Assembly: GCA_012845835.1 (NCBI GenBank)
Contig: JABAKD010000006.1
Span: 124,001 to 188,000 of the forward strand
DNA from: Undaria pinnatifida
Taxonomy: Eukaryota > Sar > Phaeophyceae > Laminariales > Alariaceae
DNA: 64,000 bases
Reading direction: 5' to 3'
The translations under genes were made by a program, and so were the position numbers. Under the pieces are notes generated by a model. It was not told where the DNA came from. It saw only the letters and a program-made list of their open reading frames with translations, and searched no databases. The stretch's first letter is position 1, and each line of letters opens with the position of its first letter. This document shows, piece after piece, positions 33,421-44,509 of this stretch.

Positions 33421-34484
33421 TCTATATAGCCATCCATGTCGTAGCTCCAACTTATCTCCACGCCCCCCCCCCCCCCCCCCCTTTGTTCTCCGCCCAGTTC
33501 GTTCAAACGCCCCACTTACAATCGAAATCGGCCAGCGTAATAAACACTTCTGTGTAAGCAATTGATATCACGTCATTATATTTCTAGCCATTCATGACGT
33601 AGGTTTCATTCATCCCCCCTTTCCCCTCCAACGCCCCCTCCTTTCCCACCATCCTCACGATCGCCTAGACCCAGCACCGCGCGTGTAGCAAGCCCCTACA
33701 TATATGATTAATACGCGCGATCGGAGGATCACACACAATGTTGTGAATATCAGTGTCGACCAAATCCTTGATCTCATAGCTGGAGTGTATTTTAATATTA
33801 TATGTTACCTATTGGAACCCCCGCCCCCCGCCCCCCCCCTACCCCCCCCCTCCCGGCCTTTCGTTTTTTTTTTTTCCCTCGCTTTCTGTTGCTTAAACGC
33901 CCCACTTAATATCGAAATCCGTCAGAGTAATAAACACTTCCACGCCTTGGATATCGCCTCGTTATCGCGCTAGATCCGTCCATGCCGCTGCTGCAATTTC
34001 CACCCACCCCTGACCCCAACGCCCTCTCCTTCCCCACCATCCGCACCATCGCCTGGACCTAGCACCACGCGTATAGCAAACCCGTACATCTATGCGACCT
34101 AAAGCCCTCCCCCGTCGCCCCCCGCCCCCCTCGTCCCCCCCCCCCCCCCCCTCCCCCACAAGAAATATTTATAGTTTCCAAGCACAAATTGACCTACCCC
34201 ACCCGTCCCCTCCCCCCCCTCCCCCCCCTCCCGCCCCCCTTTTGATCAAAATCAGGCCCCCACGTCCTTGAAAACTCCGCCCTCCTCTCACCGGATATTC
34301 GACTTACAGTGCCTAACATCACCCTGTTGACCCTGATAGCTACAACGTAGTTGCAAGGGGAGTCGCCGACCTATATCTTTGAATGAGGACACACAACCCG
34401 TAATACGCGCGATCGAAGCATCACACACAGCTTGCAAAGATGAGTTTCGACAAAATATTCGATCTCACAGCTGGAGTGTATTTA

Positions 34485-34530
34485 AATTTATATAATATAT
34501 ACGTATATATACATATATATATATATATAT
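34485..34530. repeat. TA-rich microsatellite at the FB5 right flank
   Basis: The sequence is mostly alternating TA with ACG and ACA interruptions. It lies immediately outside the FB5 right end. The left end of FB5 also abuts ATTATATATATA, which suggests insertion into a TA-rich site. Confidence 0.85.
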
Positions 34531-34534
34531 TTCG

Positions 34535-34690
34535 TGCTTGCACGAGAGACGCTGAAGACTCCGATATTACCCTGAGGTTTACTTATCTACGCGCTGTTTC
34601 CCGGACATTCCGCACCTTTTTCGTCTCTTCCGACCCTGCCGGGATCGGTGTCAGTCGTGCTGGCGTCGTTTTTCTGTGGGGGAATTCTAT
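34535..34690. repeat. Dispersed repeat R2, copy b
   Basis: It matches 21,030-21,220: GCACGAGAGACGCTGAAG, CTTCCGACCCTGCCGGGATC, then GTCGTGCTGGCGTCGT. As in copy a, an R4 copy follows downstream. Confidence 0.65.
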
Positions 34691-34794
34691 TTGTTTTTGT
34701 GGTCTAAATATCAATTTGCCTGTTCGTACGTACAGATGCATGTCAACCCGATGCAATTCACATGAAAGGACATACATGAATATAAACGCGTCCC

Positions 34795-35060
34795 ATTGAA
34801 CGAGTTGTCAGTGGCTCGAATTCAGGATTCTATTTTTGGTGAGTTTTTTTTTCATGTTACGTTGTCGAAACATTTCACGGTCACGATTGAGGTGCAATAC
34901 AATCTGTGCGATCGACAATATTAATAGGTTTTTTCTTGTTGTTAGCGCCCTATGGGGAGACAACAACCGTTAACGGGTGTTTACAAGGCAGCTTGCACTC
35001 CATAACAATGTAATATGGTCGTAGGTTCGATTTCCGAAATGCTTCCATATTATGGTTTTT
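34795..35060 (+). repeat. SINE-like dispersed repeat R4, copy b
   Basis: It corresponds to 21,880-22,160. Shared features are GTCAGTGGCTCGAATTCAGG, a T-rich run, GCGCCC-TGGGGAGACAACAAC and the B-box-like GTAGGTTCGATTTCC near 35,022. Confidence 0.5.
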
Positions 35061-36199
35061 ATACTTTTTTTTATAATCCCTTGCTGGGCACCGTGTGTGA
35101 GTGGTTTCACAACGCCAGGTACCTGCACCTCATTTAACAATACTACAATGTTTTACGCTGCTGTACGACGTACGGGTATGTACTTGTATATTCCTGGCAT
35201 GCATTTCTGATGCAGGTGCCGCCCCACCGTTACTAACCTGCTGTTGCTGCAGATGCAATGCTGCTTCGTACCGGTGCTGCTGCTGTCTGTCATCATATAA
35301 TATTATGTATCCCGGATGACGTACTTCAATTTTTTCTGAACTTAATTGTATCTGATTGACGCAACTCATTTTAAATGTACTTAGGCAGTGGCAGTACTGT
35401 CGAATACTCACCTTCGAATTACCTAAACGCCTATACCCATAGTGTATGTCATGCGTCCTCAAAACTGCGGGCATGCGTGGAGTCAAGGCGGGCGGCAGCC
35501 CACCCCGACAATACCTCCTGGTAAGAATAAGTAAATACATGGAGGAATTTTCAGAGGTTGCGCGAGATCAGCCGAAGGCTCCGATGTATACCAGGTTTTG
35601 AGTTGTGTTTGAGACAACTCGAGCTAAGGTCGGGCTGGTTATTGCGTGTGCCTCACCTCGCCCGTCTCTCCCGACTCTGCCAGGGTCGGCGAAGCTCGTG
35701 GTCGCGTCGTCTCTTTGCTTGGGGTGCTCTTTATGCATCATTATGAGAAATGATCAAATTGCCTATTTTGTACGTATAGAAAAAAAATATTTTGCCTTAC
35801 GATTATGTAAAGCAACGTGTGAGATAGTATATTTTTTCACCTTTGAGTATGAGATCGAGGGTTCAAATCTCACTGGACGCTTTTGCCTTTTTGGTTAGAT
35901 TAAGTACATACTATTAGATATTAACCTGTCTGGCGCGGTCGGTCGCTAGCCGAGCCCTGCCCGGACTTTTCGGTAGACATCGACCGTGAGTGGCCAGCAC
36001 CAGTAACGTTTCATGATAACAGTTGTTAGCTTCTAGATTTTTGGAGGAGTATTTCGGAACTTTCAGTTTGTTAGAACACGGTGGAGATGATGACGCCCGC
36101 TTAGCGTATAAACAAGATAGATTGTCAGAATTATTATTTGTCATGTCATCGGAAGGGGGAAAGCGGTTGTTTGCACTTTGCTTTCGAAGTCGTATTATA
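35061..36199. other. Unassigned stretch with repeat fragments
   Basis: It contains the R3-like segment GGCACCGTGTGTGAGTGG (about 35,090), R2 copy c (35,550-35,730) and a tRNA-like B box, GGGTTCAAATCTCACTGG, near 35,853. The last is shared loosely with 43,312-43,440. Open frames such as the 136-codon minus frame at 35130-35540 show no domain. No gene is called. Confidence 0.45.
35550..35730. repeat. Dispersed repeat R2, copy c
   Basis: It shows GCGCGAGATCAGCCGAAGGC, TTTGAGACAACTCGAGCTAA, CTCCCGACTCTGCCAGGGTC and GTGGTCGCGTCGTCTCT in the same order as the other R2 copies. Confidence 0.6.
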
Positions 36200-36401
36200 T
36201 TAATGCGCAGCCCCCTGCCCGGAGAGAGGGGTTGGGGATGGGATAACCCCGGGGCTGCCCCGCCGGCATTCCCACGCTAATATCCGTATACACGAGTCAA
36301 CTCCCAACCCAACTGGCGACATCGTACTCTCGACGCCAGCCTCCACCACAAACTGATAGTTGACCCCTAAACCGAATGTAGTCCCACCCCCCCGTCCCCC
36401 C

Positions 36402-37062
36402 CTACTCGCGAGTCGTAGAGTGCACGCGGGATAAAACATTTATTTGTAATTCCGCGTTTGCCTTACTAGTCAACGCCCATCGGCCCTCACGCTGCAACAC
36501 CGCCGGTGTTGCACCCTCTGCCGACAAGCGCGTTGCGCCTCCAATCCTCAGGGAGTGCCAGGCGTACTCCTCCGCACGCACACCCGGCAACGCAAGCACT
36601 TTCTGCAAAGCTGCCGTCGCTTGATGTTGTGTCCACATGGACCATCTGCCATTACCAACGCCAAACGCAACCAAGGGAGCCGAAGAGGGAAAAAAAGAAG
36701 TAGCAAGACATCAATTCGATCATTAGATCGACGGCACCGCTACCTTCCCCCACGCGCATCGACGGACCCTTTCGCATACGCGTGACAACCGCCCCTTGCC
36801 GCACTTGGTCACCCTTCGACCCGCGAAACCGAACCTCAACATGATCCGCGGTTGACCACTGCGCAACAGTAAGCTGAATATTTCCGCGAAAGAAGGCAAC
36901 ATCACCACGCCGCAAACAATAAGTATCATGCTCTCGTAACCGGATTTCCGCGAACATTTCTGACGCGCGAGTCACGCGACAATACGAAGCGCACAGGGCC
37001 GGCCACAAAACACGACCCCCGGCACGCCACGTAGGGATCGGCTTATTGCCCGCGAGCAGCAT
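36402..37062 (-). pseudogene. Tyrosine recombinase region of fossil B
   Basis: The minus strand shows TRASEMFAEIRLREHD, the segment LRRGDVAFFRGN, VEVRFRGSKGDQVRQG, then the conserved box HSLRIGGAT and LQREGRWAL. These correspond segment for segment to fossil A and fit the catalytic half of DIRS-type tyrosine recombinases. The region is broken. Confidence 0.85.
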
Positions 37063-37566
37063 ATCCCACTGATAGCACGCATATTAACGAGGACGGAAGC
37101 GCGATTCCAACGTGAGATACCGTCCGCGGCAACGTTAAAAATACGCCCTAAGTGTTTCGCGTCAAATTGCCAACCAGGGGACAATTCGAGCACACCGAGG
37201 AGGCGCATCAACGCGCCCGGTCTCGGCTCCTTCCCACCTCGACAACGCCCACTCTACGGCTGCTTCGTTGTCGCCACGCTACAACACGCAGTCCGTCAAC
37301 GCGACCGAGCGCTCGGAGTACGGAGATACGAGGACCCACGGGGAGACGACCATACCTAGCAGTTCAAGGACGTTAATCGACATATCGCTCTCGCTTGCAA
37401 GTGACTTGCTCGACCCGCAAAAGCGAGATCGTTCCCCGGCGTCAAGAACGTATCTCCAGTACACCCCAGTTTCAGGGCAGAAACCCCCGACAGCGGGTTT
37501 GGATGCATCCGAAAACAGAGTACGTTGGGAGGGGCGCTCAAGCAGATGATACATCGGAGCCGACAA
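37063..37566 (-). pseudogene. RNase H region of fossil B
   Basis: Minus-strand pieces LFSDASKPAVGGFCPETG and INVLELLGMVVSPWVL give the first half of an RNase H fold. MRLLGVLELSPGW with NVAADGISRWNR gives the last part. The order and the A-D-x-x-SR ending match the RNase H of DIRS-type elements. Confidence 0.8.
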
Positions 37567-37572
37567 GGTTCC

Positions 37573-39296
37573 TCAGCGCGCGTCCAATCCCTCTTCAACA
37601 AACCACCGCCAAAACTCGAGGTCCCCTTGAAGCTCGTGTCCCAAGACGAGGCGCCGCCTGAGGTTGGCCGTACGAAAACCAAAATCAGCTTCGGCAGATA
37701 TGCGCGGCATACCCACCGAAGCCAACAAACGGTTCACGAAAACCCGCCTCGGATGCACAGTATAGGAGACACGTGTAAGGAAGCCAACGAGCGGCGACAC
37801 CTGCCTCGGTGAAGCAGATGTAAGAGACGAGGGCCATTCCGCAAGGAGATTTTGCAGCTTGAGGCGCTCATGGGACGGCAACGTAACCGTAAGCACCGCC
37901 GTGTCAATGATCCAACCCAACACCTCCAGTTGCGTGTCCCAGTCAGTGATTTTTCTGGCGGACAGGACGGGCGGGTCAGAGACACCACGTTCGCCCAACA
38001 AGCGAAAATGCTCCGATGCCAGCTGCTGGACAGCGCGCAAACAACGGCGACCGTCCGGCCACCATTGCAACTCGACGAGGATGCCATCGTCTACGCAATA
38101 CCTCACAAAGAAGTTGTTCCCAGCATTGCCACCAGAGCCAGAAACAGGCCCACAATCACCCGGAATAGAGACAATTGGAACCCCCCGCGGCGGGGAAATT
38201 CCGACCTGCGCGACGGCAGCAGCCCCATGATGGGAAACATCTGCGCCTTGAAGAATGAAACCAGCTCCGGCAGATATGTGCGGCATACCCACCGAAGCAT
38301 ACCCACCGAAGCCAAGAAACATTTCACAAAACACCGCCTCGGACGCACAGTAAAGGAGACATATATGAGGAAGCCAACGAGCTGCGATACCTGCCCCGCC
38401 GAAGCAGATGTACGAGACGAGGGCCATTCCGCAAGGAGATTTAGCAGATTGAGGCGCCTTTGAGACAGCAACGTAACCGTAAGCGCCGCCGTGTCAATGA
38501 TCCAACCCAACACCTCCAGTTGCGTGTTCTAGTCAGCGAATTTTCTGGCGGACAGGGGGGGCGGATCAGAGACAGCACGTTCGCCCAACAAGCGAAAATG
38601 CTCCGATGCCAGCGACTAGACAGCGCGCAAACAACGGCGACCGTCCGGTCACCATTGCAACTCGACGAGGATGCCATTGTCTACGTAATACCTCACAAAG
38701 AAGTAGTTCCCGGCGTTGCCACCAGGGCCAGAGATAGGCCCAAAATCACCCGGGATAGAGACAACTGGAACCCCCCGCGGCGGGAACTTTCCGACGTGCG
38801 CAACGGCAACAGCCCCGTTTTGGGAAACATATGTGCCTTGAAATGTAGAGTGGGTGTGAGCATGCCCGAGCGTGGATGCCATCAACCCCCAAAACCCCGG
38901 GCTATTACGCCACACAAATTTGAAGCGTAAACAAACGACGACGCGATCGCCGAGCACGTAACCGAAAGCCGGCGCACCTGCCGGGTCAACCAAAACCTGT
39001 CGAAACGCATCTTCGACGTCCACACGGCACAAGCGGATTCGAGCACTACTATTGTAGGTCTGCCTCCAAAACATCACCCGTAGTAAAACCTCATGAAGCA
39101 CGTGGCCGAGCTCGGACGGCGGCGCAGAGTCAACATCCGTGTCACCGTTGACACTGGTCCGACCCTCCGCGCGCGCAAACGTGAGATCGTGAACAATCCC
39201 AAATTTGGGTTCGAGAACGACGCGAAGAGGTGAAATACGAAACCCCAAAATTTTGCCAGCGAAACGCAGATAAAATACCAATGCGCCGCCGCACAC
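37573..39296 (-). pseudogene. Reverse transcriptase region of fossil B
   Basis: The minus strand reads PLRVVLEPKFGIVHDLTFAR, then CRVDVEDAFRQVLVDPAGAP, a FGYVLGDRVVVCLRFKFVWR stretch and YYVDNGILVELQWWPDGRRC. This is the palm of a reverse transcriptase of the DIRS/Ty3 type; the RVDVEDAFRQ segment carries the first catalytic aspartate motif of the family. Part of the region occurs in a second, tandem copy. It is broken. Confidence 0.82.
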
Positions 39297-40021
39297 GACG
39301 TCCTAGCAAATCTTTTTGTGGATCGCGACCTCGTGTTGTGCGATTCCCGGGTGATTACCATAAGCGATTTCAGCGGTCAGATCCCCCCCTCCTGATACCC
39401 ACACTGGTGCGCCCGGCGCCAAAACGCAAGGTAGTAAGGAAATAGAGGGAAATTGCTTGACGGATCCAGACCAGTGCCGTACGGTAGCCATGTTAATATG
39501 CGGCGAAAACAGTAAGGGGCCAATGGTGGTGTGAGGAAGGCAACGCTGCCCTGACACTGTCGTAAAAGGGGGGAGCTTACCAAGGCGAGATGACCGAGGC
39601 TCGCGGAGCCTTGCTCGGCCATCGACTGCACCACAACCGCCCGAGCATCCAACCAAGCGTCAACCGCAACGAATCGCAAGGCACCCGAACGTACGCCATC
39701 AACCGCCCCTTGTACACGCAGCAAGTCAGCCGGTAACTCACGCACACGCACACAAGAAGCGGTACCTTTCTCGATGAAGGGGGCCGGGCCCGGAGCCACC
39801 GCCACGCGAGCACGCTCCAGACCCACATCGCTAGCCAAAGCTACCAATGGACGCCCACACAACCCCCCCCTACGCCTTGGGTGGCCGGCCGGGAACGCTC
39901 TCCCCCGCTGGCCCCCGGCGCCGTCGCCGTTCTAAGAACGGCAAGCTCAGCAGCCGCGCCCCCAAGTGTTGGCCCAACCGACAGGAAGGGACCGTGTCCT
40001 TGTCCAGAACCAGCGCCGATA

Positions 40022-41460
40022 CTACCACCCCAGATCCACCGCGGGGCTCTGAGCGCAGCGCCAACGCCCGAGACCCAACCGCCGGCGCCGCCGAACTGCC
40101 ACTGTCGCGAAGGGCATCGAGTGAAGTGGCGTCGGGGGAGCCGAATGCAAGAATTTGCAGTTGGAGAACCGGCATCGGCCCAGAGAAGCAAACTGCCACC
40201 GGGCAGCGATTTTGTTCCTTGGTGTACCGGGGCTGGCCGGGTTGCGTTTTCTCTTAGACGGCCCGTCCTGGCTGTCGCGGGGGATGCGCAATCCTTTGAC
40301 TAGCCTGAGCACGTCGCCCCCGCTAGAGCAAAGGGCGCTCGTGCGCTTGAACGAAGGCACGGGCGGCATCGACAACGTGAAGTCGGACGGAGGGGGCACA
40401 ATCGGCGGACGTAATTGCAGTGCAAATCGCATGAGATCGTTGACCCACAGGCGAAGATCGTCGTTTACCATCTTGCTCATGACAGCCCGCTCCGCGAAGC
40501 CAAAGAGCACGAAAATATTGCTAAGGGTGTGGCGTAGGTCGGCAGACGCTGTCGTGAAGGCGACATCGATCGTTGCCACCTTCTCCCGGCAATAGCAGTC
40601 GCCGTCGCTGTCGAGGGAAAACCCAACAGACAGTACTGCCACAATAGCCTGGCGCAAGAAATCAAGGCGGTCAGCGACCATCAGCAGGTGGTCGACCATC
40701 CCTGCCGCGCGCGGCCCGTACGCACGAACGTCAAAGTCACTGATTGCGCGGAGCTGGGTAGCCACTGCCGTCGTGACGTTGACGGCCTCGCCTACGAAGA
40801 ACTGGATGTCCGCCGCCGAGTCGCCAATGTTGGGAGGTATGCGCCCGCGGAGCACCCAATGTTTTCTGGACGATATATTTTTCCATAGCGCAGTGTCGTC
40901 AGCTAACTGCGACTTTTGGACGTGGCGCTCCCTCGCGTCCCCACTGTCCCGCGGGGCCGGCTGCCGACCGGCAAGGTTGTCTATGAACTGCTGGAGCGTG
41001 GCCTCGACGTTCTCGGTTTTAGGCGCGCCACCAGCCACCGCATTCTTCAGGGTTTCAAAGGAGGCAAGCAGTTAATCCATCGTTGACTTGAGGTGGAACA
41101 CGTCTCCGTCTATCCGAGCGAACTTGCCAGACACCTGCCTTGCCAGTGCAGCACTTCAGCCGATGTTACCCCCGCAGCCTCGGACACAGCGGGACTGAGG
41201 CTGAGCTTAGATGGTGCTGCGGTGGTAGACGAAGCAGTAGCAGCAGCCGAAAGGCTGCGGCACGGCGACCTTCGGACTCAGCGTGCACAGCAGCCAGAGC
41301 TTCGGTGTGGCAAGCGTCGACCCCAGCTTGCACAGCAGCGACAGCAGCATGAGCCTCGACTCGCGCAGCAGCCGAGGCCGCCCGATTAGGACCACGTACA
41401 GCAGCAGCCGCGAGAGCTTCAGCCTCCGGTGATTTGCACTCCTCCATCGTCGAGGAGTGC
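40022..41460 (-). pseudogene. Gag-like region of fossil B
   Basis: The minus-strand reading includes a 338-codon open stretch (40,022-41,038). It has the segments WVLRGRIPPNIGDSAADIQF, FDVRAYGPRAAGMVDHLLMV and ADRLDFLRQAIVAVL, and a C-terminal CRFSNCKFLH finger followed by a Pro-rich end. Upstream (41,166-41,460) an Ala-rich region precedes it, as in fossil A. The matching segments in A (RGRIPPNLGD, about 7,240) show that the two are homologous. Confidence 0.7.
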
Positions 41461-41482
41461 ACGAACTTAAACTAGTCTTAAA

Positions 41483-41657
41483 CTAGTCGGTATCACACCT
41501 TGGACATGTAGCTCTGACTCTGCCCCCCTACGCGCTCCGCGTTTAGGTCGTCGCCTACACAGCTGGGCCAGGAGTACCCAATCCTATCGCTCATACGACT
41601 ATGAATTACCGCATTGATCTGATTGGTCAAACTTCTTACGTACGTACAAAACCCATA
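41483..41657 (-). repeat. Terminal-repeat remnant of fossil B
   Basis: Diverged match to the fossil A terminal repeat: CTAGTCGGTATCACACCTTG at the start, and CCGCATTGATCTGATTGGTC, TACGTACAAAACCC at the end. The middle part differs strongly between the copies. Confidence 0.55.
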
Positions 41658-41660
41658 TTT

Positions 41661-43311
41661 TCTCCTACTTCGATAATTTTCTGCTTGCTCTTGTCTGTTT
41701 GCCTATTATTGCCGCGGTTGTTGCTACTACTGCTGCCGTGGTGCTACACGACCCTCTTTAGCTTACTGCTGCTTGGTTGTAGCTGGCCACGGCATGGTTA
41801 TAGTGCTCCGTGTGTGGGTGTGCTTACTCTGTATTCCGTGCCTCTTGAGATACCTGTACCGGGCAGACATGAACCGCGAGAAGCAAAACTCGACTTCGGA
41901 CAACGTCAGACAACATCTCCTACTACAGAGGAGGTCACTCGTGCCAAGTGATACTACCTATGCTATACAGAGCAATGACACTATTCAACCGGCATTATAG
42001 CCGGTTCAGCCATGAACGGCATGTTTAGTACTAAGCTAGACAGCGCCATCACAGGAAGATAAGAAGAGCATGGCGGAAACGATAAAGGTCCTGGTCTATT
42101 CTACTCGGCCGGTGTGCTACCGCTGCTGCTACTGATGCTGCTGTTGCTGCTCTCCTGCTGTACGATATGTCCGACTGCGGTGCGTGTATGTTTTGTTTTG
42201 TGACTGGCAGCACCACGTGTATGGTATAATGATACTACCGGCATGTGCCAGCCCCATATACCGGCACTATTCAAAGCACCACAACTAATGGCGGTAAGGC
42301 TGACATACCCAAATCGGACTATATGATTGGCCGGTATACGTGCCAGTGGCATTAAAAACACCGGCACTTTTTTGGAAGAGGTTTCTCATACATAATTACC
42401 CGCTAATGAGAGCTCCAGTGGTGCCAAGTGATTATTCTACGAGCAATAAACGGAGCAATGGCAGGCACTCACTATCCAACCCGCTCTATACCCCTTATTT
42501 GATTGATTCTTGACACGATAGCCCCAAACCAGCGTTTTTTTTTAACGGACGTTTCATGGCTGCTCGACACGAGGAAGGATGCCAGTGTTAACAAACCGTT
42601 TCCATACATTTCTATTTTTTTGCAAAGGGCTGTCGAACGATTACGTCGGGGTGTCAATGGAAACCGTATTTAAGAAGATACAGCCGGAAGCTGGTTTCGA
42701 AACCGGCGATTTCGCCAAAGAAAAGTTGGGGGGGGTACCGTAGAACGACTCATTTTCCAGCATCGAATGACATCGAAAACTGATTTTTTGCTGCCGAGCG
42801 TTTGTGTTTCTTGATGGAAACACGTTATCACGTGGTATTAATAGTGCTTGGTATGTGCCAGCCTAACACACCGGCGTTACTAATATGCTATTCAAGACAC
42901 CACACCACTACTGTGTATAGCGGAGCTTCCATGCATGTTTTGTTTTTTTGAAGAGCTCCAGTCTCCCTACCCTTTTCCGGCATTACAAAGAGCACAAAAC
43001 AGTAGTGGCACCAGACTATACCTATTGGGAGTCCCCCACAGTAATGTCAGATACAATGTATACAGCTTACCAGTGTGTGACCGTAAAAAAGCTTGTTCGT
43101 GCGTTGTGCTACTACTAATGTTAATACGGGTACTGAATTGCTGTACCTTGTCTCACATGTATATGCTTTCTATCTCATTCTCTCTGTTCGTCTGATTTTC
43201 GCCCTCTGTGCCGTTCCCTTGTACGTTATTATGTGCTTTTAGATTCCACGCTCACTTTTATTTCTCTCCCTAGCATTCCCCTTCTAAAATTTAATCTTTG
43301 ATTGAAGAACT
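41661..43311. other. Unassigned stretch with diverged local repeats
   Basis: No gene is recognised. 41,936-41,990 resembles 42,418-42,470 (GTGCCAAGTGAT, GAGCAAT). 42,238-42,290 resembles 42,848-42,900 (GGCATGTGCCAGCC, ACACCGGC, TATTCAA, CACCAC). The unit therefore appears to be a diverged tandem repeat of roughly 500-600 bp. Open frames are short and unsupported. Confidence 0.45.
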
Positions 43312-43440
43312 TGTAAAACAACGTGCAGAGTAGTATGGTTAAACAGTTAGTAGCTTGCGTGTCTTGAGAGGTATCAATATCGGTATTCGATGCAGTCTAG
43401 TAATCAAATCCCACCGGAGCGCTTCTGTTTTATATTTTTG
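43312..43440 (+). repeat. tRNA-like short repeat fragment
   Basis: It resembles 35,806-35,885: both have GTAAA-CAACGTG, AGATAGTAT or AGAGTAGTATGG, and a TCAAATC-CAC-GG-CGCTT end. The pattern suggests a tRNA-derived SINE fragment, but no cloverleaf with full arms can be drawn. Confidence 0.35.
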
Positions 43441-43469
43441 TGTGTACCGTCTTTGCATCTCTTCGTTTT

Positions 43470-44160
43470 GTTTGGCACCGTGTGTGATTCACAACACGGT
43501 GTACTTGGGTCTGATATATTAATGGTATACTGCTGTACGCGACTGTACCACATGCGAGTATGTGTTTGCTGTTGTTGTTGTTGTGGTTGTGGCTGTTGTT
43601 TAGACATTAACTCGCACAATCAAGTCCGTGGTCACAGGACAGGCTCCAGTCACTCTGGAGTGGAAGAATACCCCAGGGAAAAATACAAAAACAAGATCAA
43701 AAGTGGTACACGCATATAATATAGATCACCCTGTTGACCCTGATAGCTACACTGTAGTTGCAAGGGGTTCGCCGACCTATATCCTTAATGAGGACACACA
43801 ACCCGGAATACGCGCAATCGGAGTATCACACACAGCTTGCAAGGATGAGTTTCGACAAAATATTCGCTGTCACAGCTGGTGTATTATTTTTTTATAATAT
43901 AGGTGACGCAATTCATGACTCCGCCGGGCGAATAATATAAAACAGTGAAATCGGGAGTCAGCCTACGACGTGTTAGGTCTACACCGGTACATACGTCTCA
44001 CTCCTCGACCCTGAGAACACCGACTACATCGCTTGCCACCAAGAAAAGACCACGAGGTTTTTTTTACGTGGTGTATATCACTATGCACACCCACGTCAGA
44101 CTCAGTCCACCTGGAATATATGAAAGAAAAAATACAATTGACAGAAGAGAACAAAACAAA
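43470..44160 (+). repeat. Dispersed repeat R3, copy b, interrupted by a foldback fragment
   Basis: It is homologous to 29,680-30,120. It contains the same CTCCAG-TCACT-CTGGAG hairpin at about 43,646 and the same purine-rich end. At 43,476-43,501 a near-perfect hairpin (CACCGTG with CACGGTG) is present. The repeat is split by FB6 at 43,725-43,892. Confidence 0.82.
43725..43892. mobile_element. Foldback family copy FB6 (168-bp minimal fragment) with flanking duplication
   Basis: The segment starts ATCACCCTGTTGACCCTGAT and ends CACAGCTGGTGTATT plus T-run, matching the outer part of the FB right arm. It is flanked by direct copies of TATAATATAG (43,715-43,724 and 43,893-43,902). The uninterrupted relative R3 copy a lacks it (CGCATATATCACAGCTGACG at about 29,888). 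This is the shortest and cleanest FB insertion in the window. Confidence 0.88.
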
Positions 44161-44442
44161 AAAAATACCAAAGACAGCGGAAAAGAAGAAGAAAGGAAAG
44201 AAAAGAAAAGACAAGAAGAGGAGGGAGCAACCAAAGGAAAGGGAAACAAACCCAGCATACTCAAAACCCTAGCAAGTGACAATCGACGGCATTGCGCTAA
44301 TAGAGGGTATCGAGTGAATCAATGCCGCTCGGGGAAGAACGTAAGGGGCGAAGAAGTCAAGGCGGCGCTACGCTATGTTTTGACGGTCATTGGAACGCCC
44401 ACAAGCGTCAGGACGATGATGGCCTGACCCAGATTTCAGGCT

Positions 44443-44505
44443 CTTGAGCAGACCCCCCCCCCCCCCCCCTTCCCCCTTTTCCACCTACCCCCTTCCCCCT
44501 TGAAG
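44443..44505. repeat. C-rich tract
   Basis: A run of C of about 20 is followed by CCCTTT/CCCCTT-type pyrimidine sequence. It sits at the 3' side of the LINE fragment, which reads on the minus strand. It therefore appears as a G-rich end of that fragment or as separate simple sequence. Confidence 0.8.
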
Positions 44506-44509
44506 ACGC

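Larger units (their letters stand above)
31372..34495. mobile_element. Foldback family copy FB5 with a different core
   Basis: The left arm (31,372-31,770) begins ATGAAAATACACTCCAGCTG and ends in G tracts. The right arm (33,421-34,495) carries the C-rich modules and ends CTCACAGCTGGAGTGTATTT. The ends are inverted copies of each other, and both flanks are TATA-rich. The arms belong to the FB family, but the 1.65-kb core (31,771-33,420) does not resemble the cores of FB2 or FB7. The left arm is much shorter than the right. No transposase is recognised. Confidence 0.78.
36200..41660 (-). mobile_element. DIRS-type (tyrosine recombinase) retrotransposon fossil B
   Basis: This minus-strand copy is of the same family as fossil A. 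From right to left the parts are a terminal-repeat remnant (41,483-41,657), gag-like region, reverse transcriptase, RNase H and tyrosine recombinase. The 3' untranslated part matches fossil A at about 36,210-36,350. A left terminal repeat could not be seen. It is broken in several places, and part of the RT region is present twice in tandem. It is nevertheless better preserved than A, with longer open stretches in gag and RT, so it is probably younger. Confidence 0.85.

Noticed and set aside
35845-35875. Possible tRNA gene from the B-box-like GGGTTCAAATCTCAC
   Set aside because: No acceptor, D-arm or anticodon arm can be drawn upstream. It fits a decayed SINE-like fragment better.
39303-39862. 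Independent host gene between gag and RT of fossil B
   Set aside because: The minus frame sits in the position where fossil A has a comparable stretch (about 5.75-6.25 kb). It is taken as part of the element.
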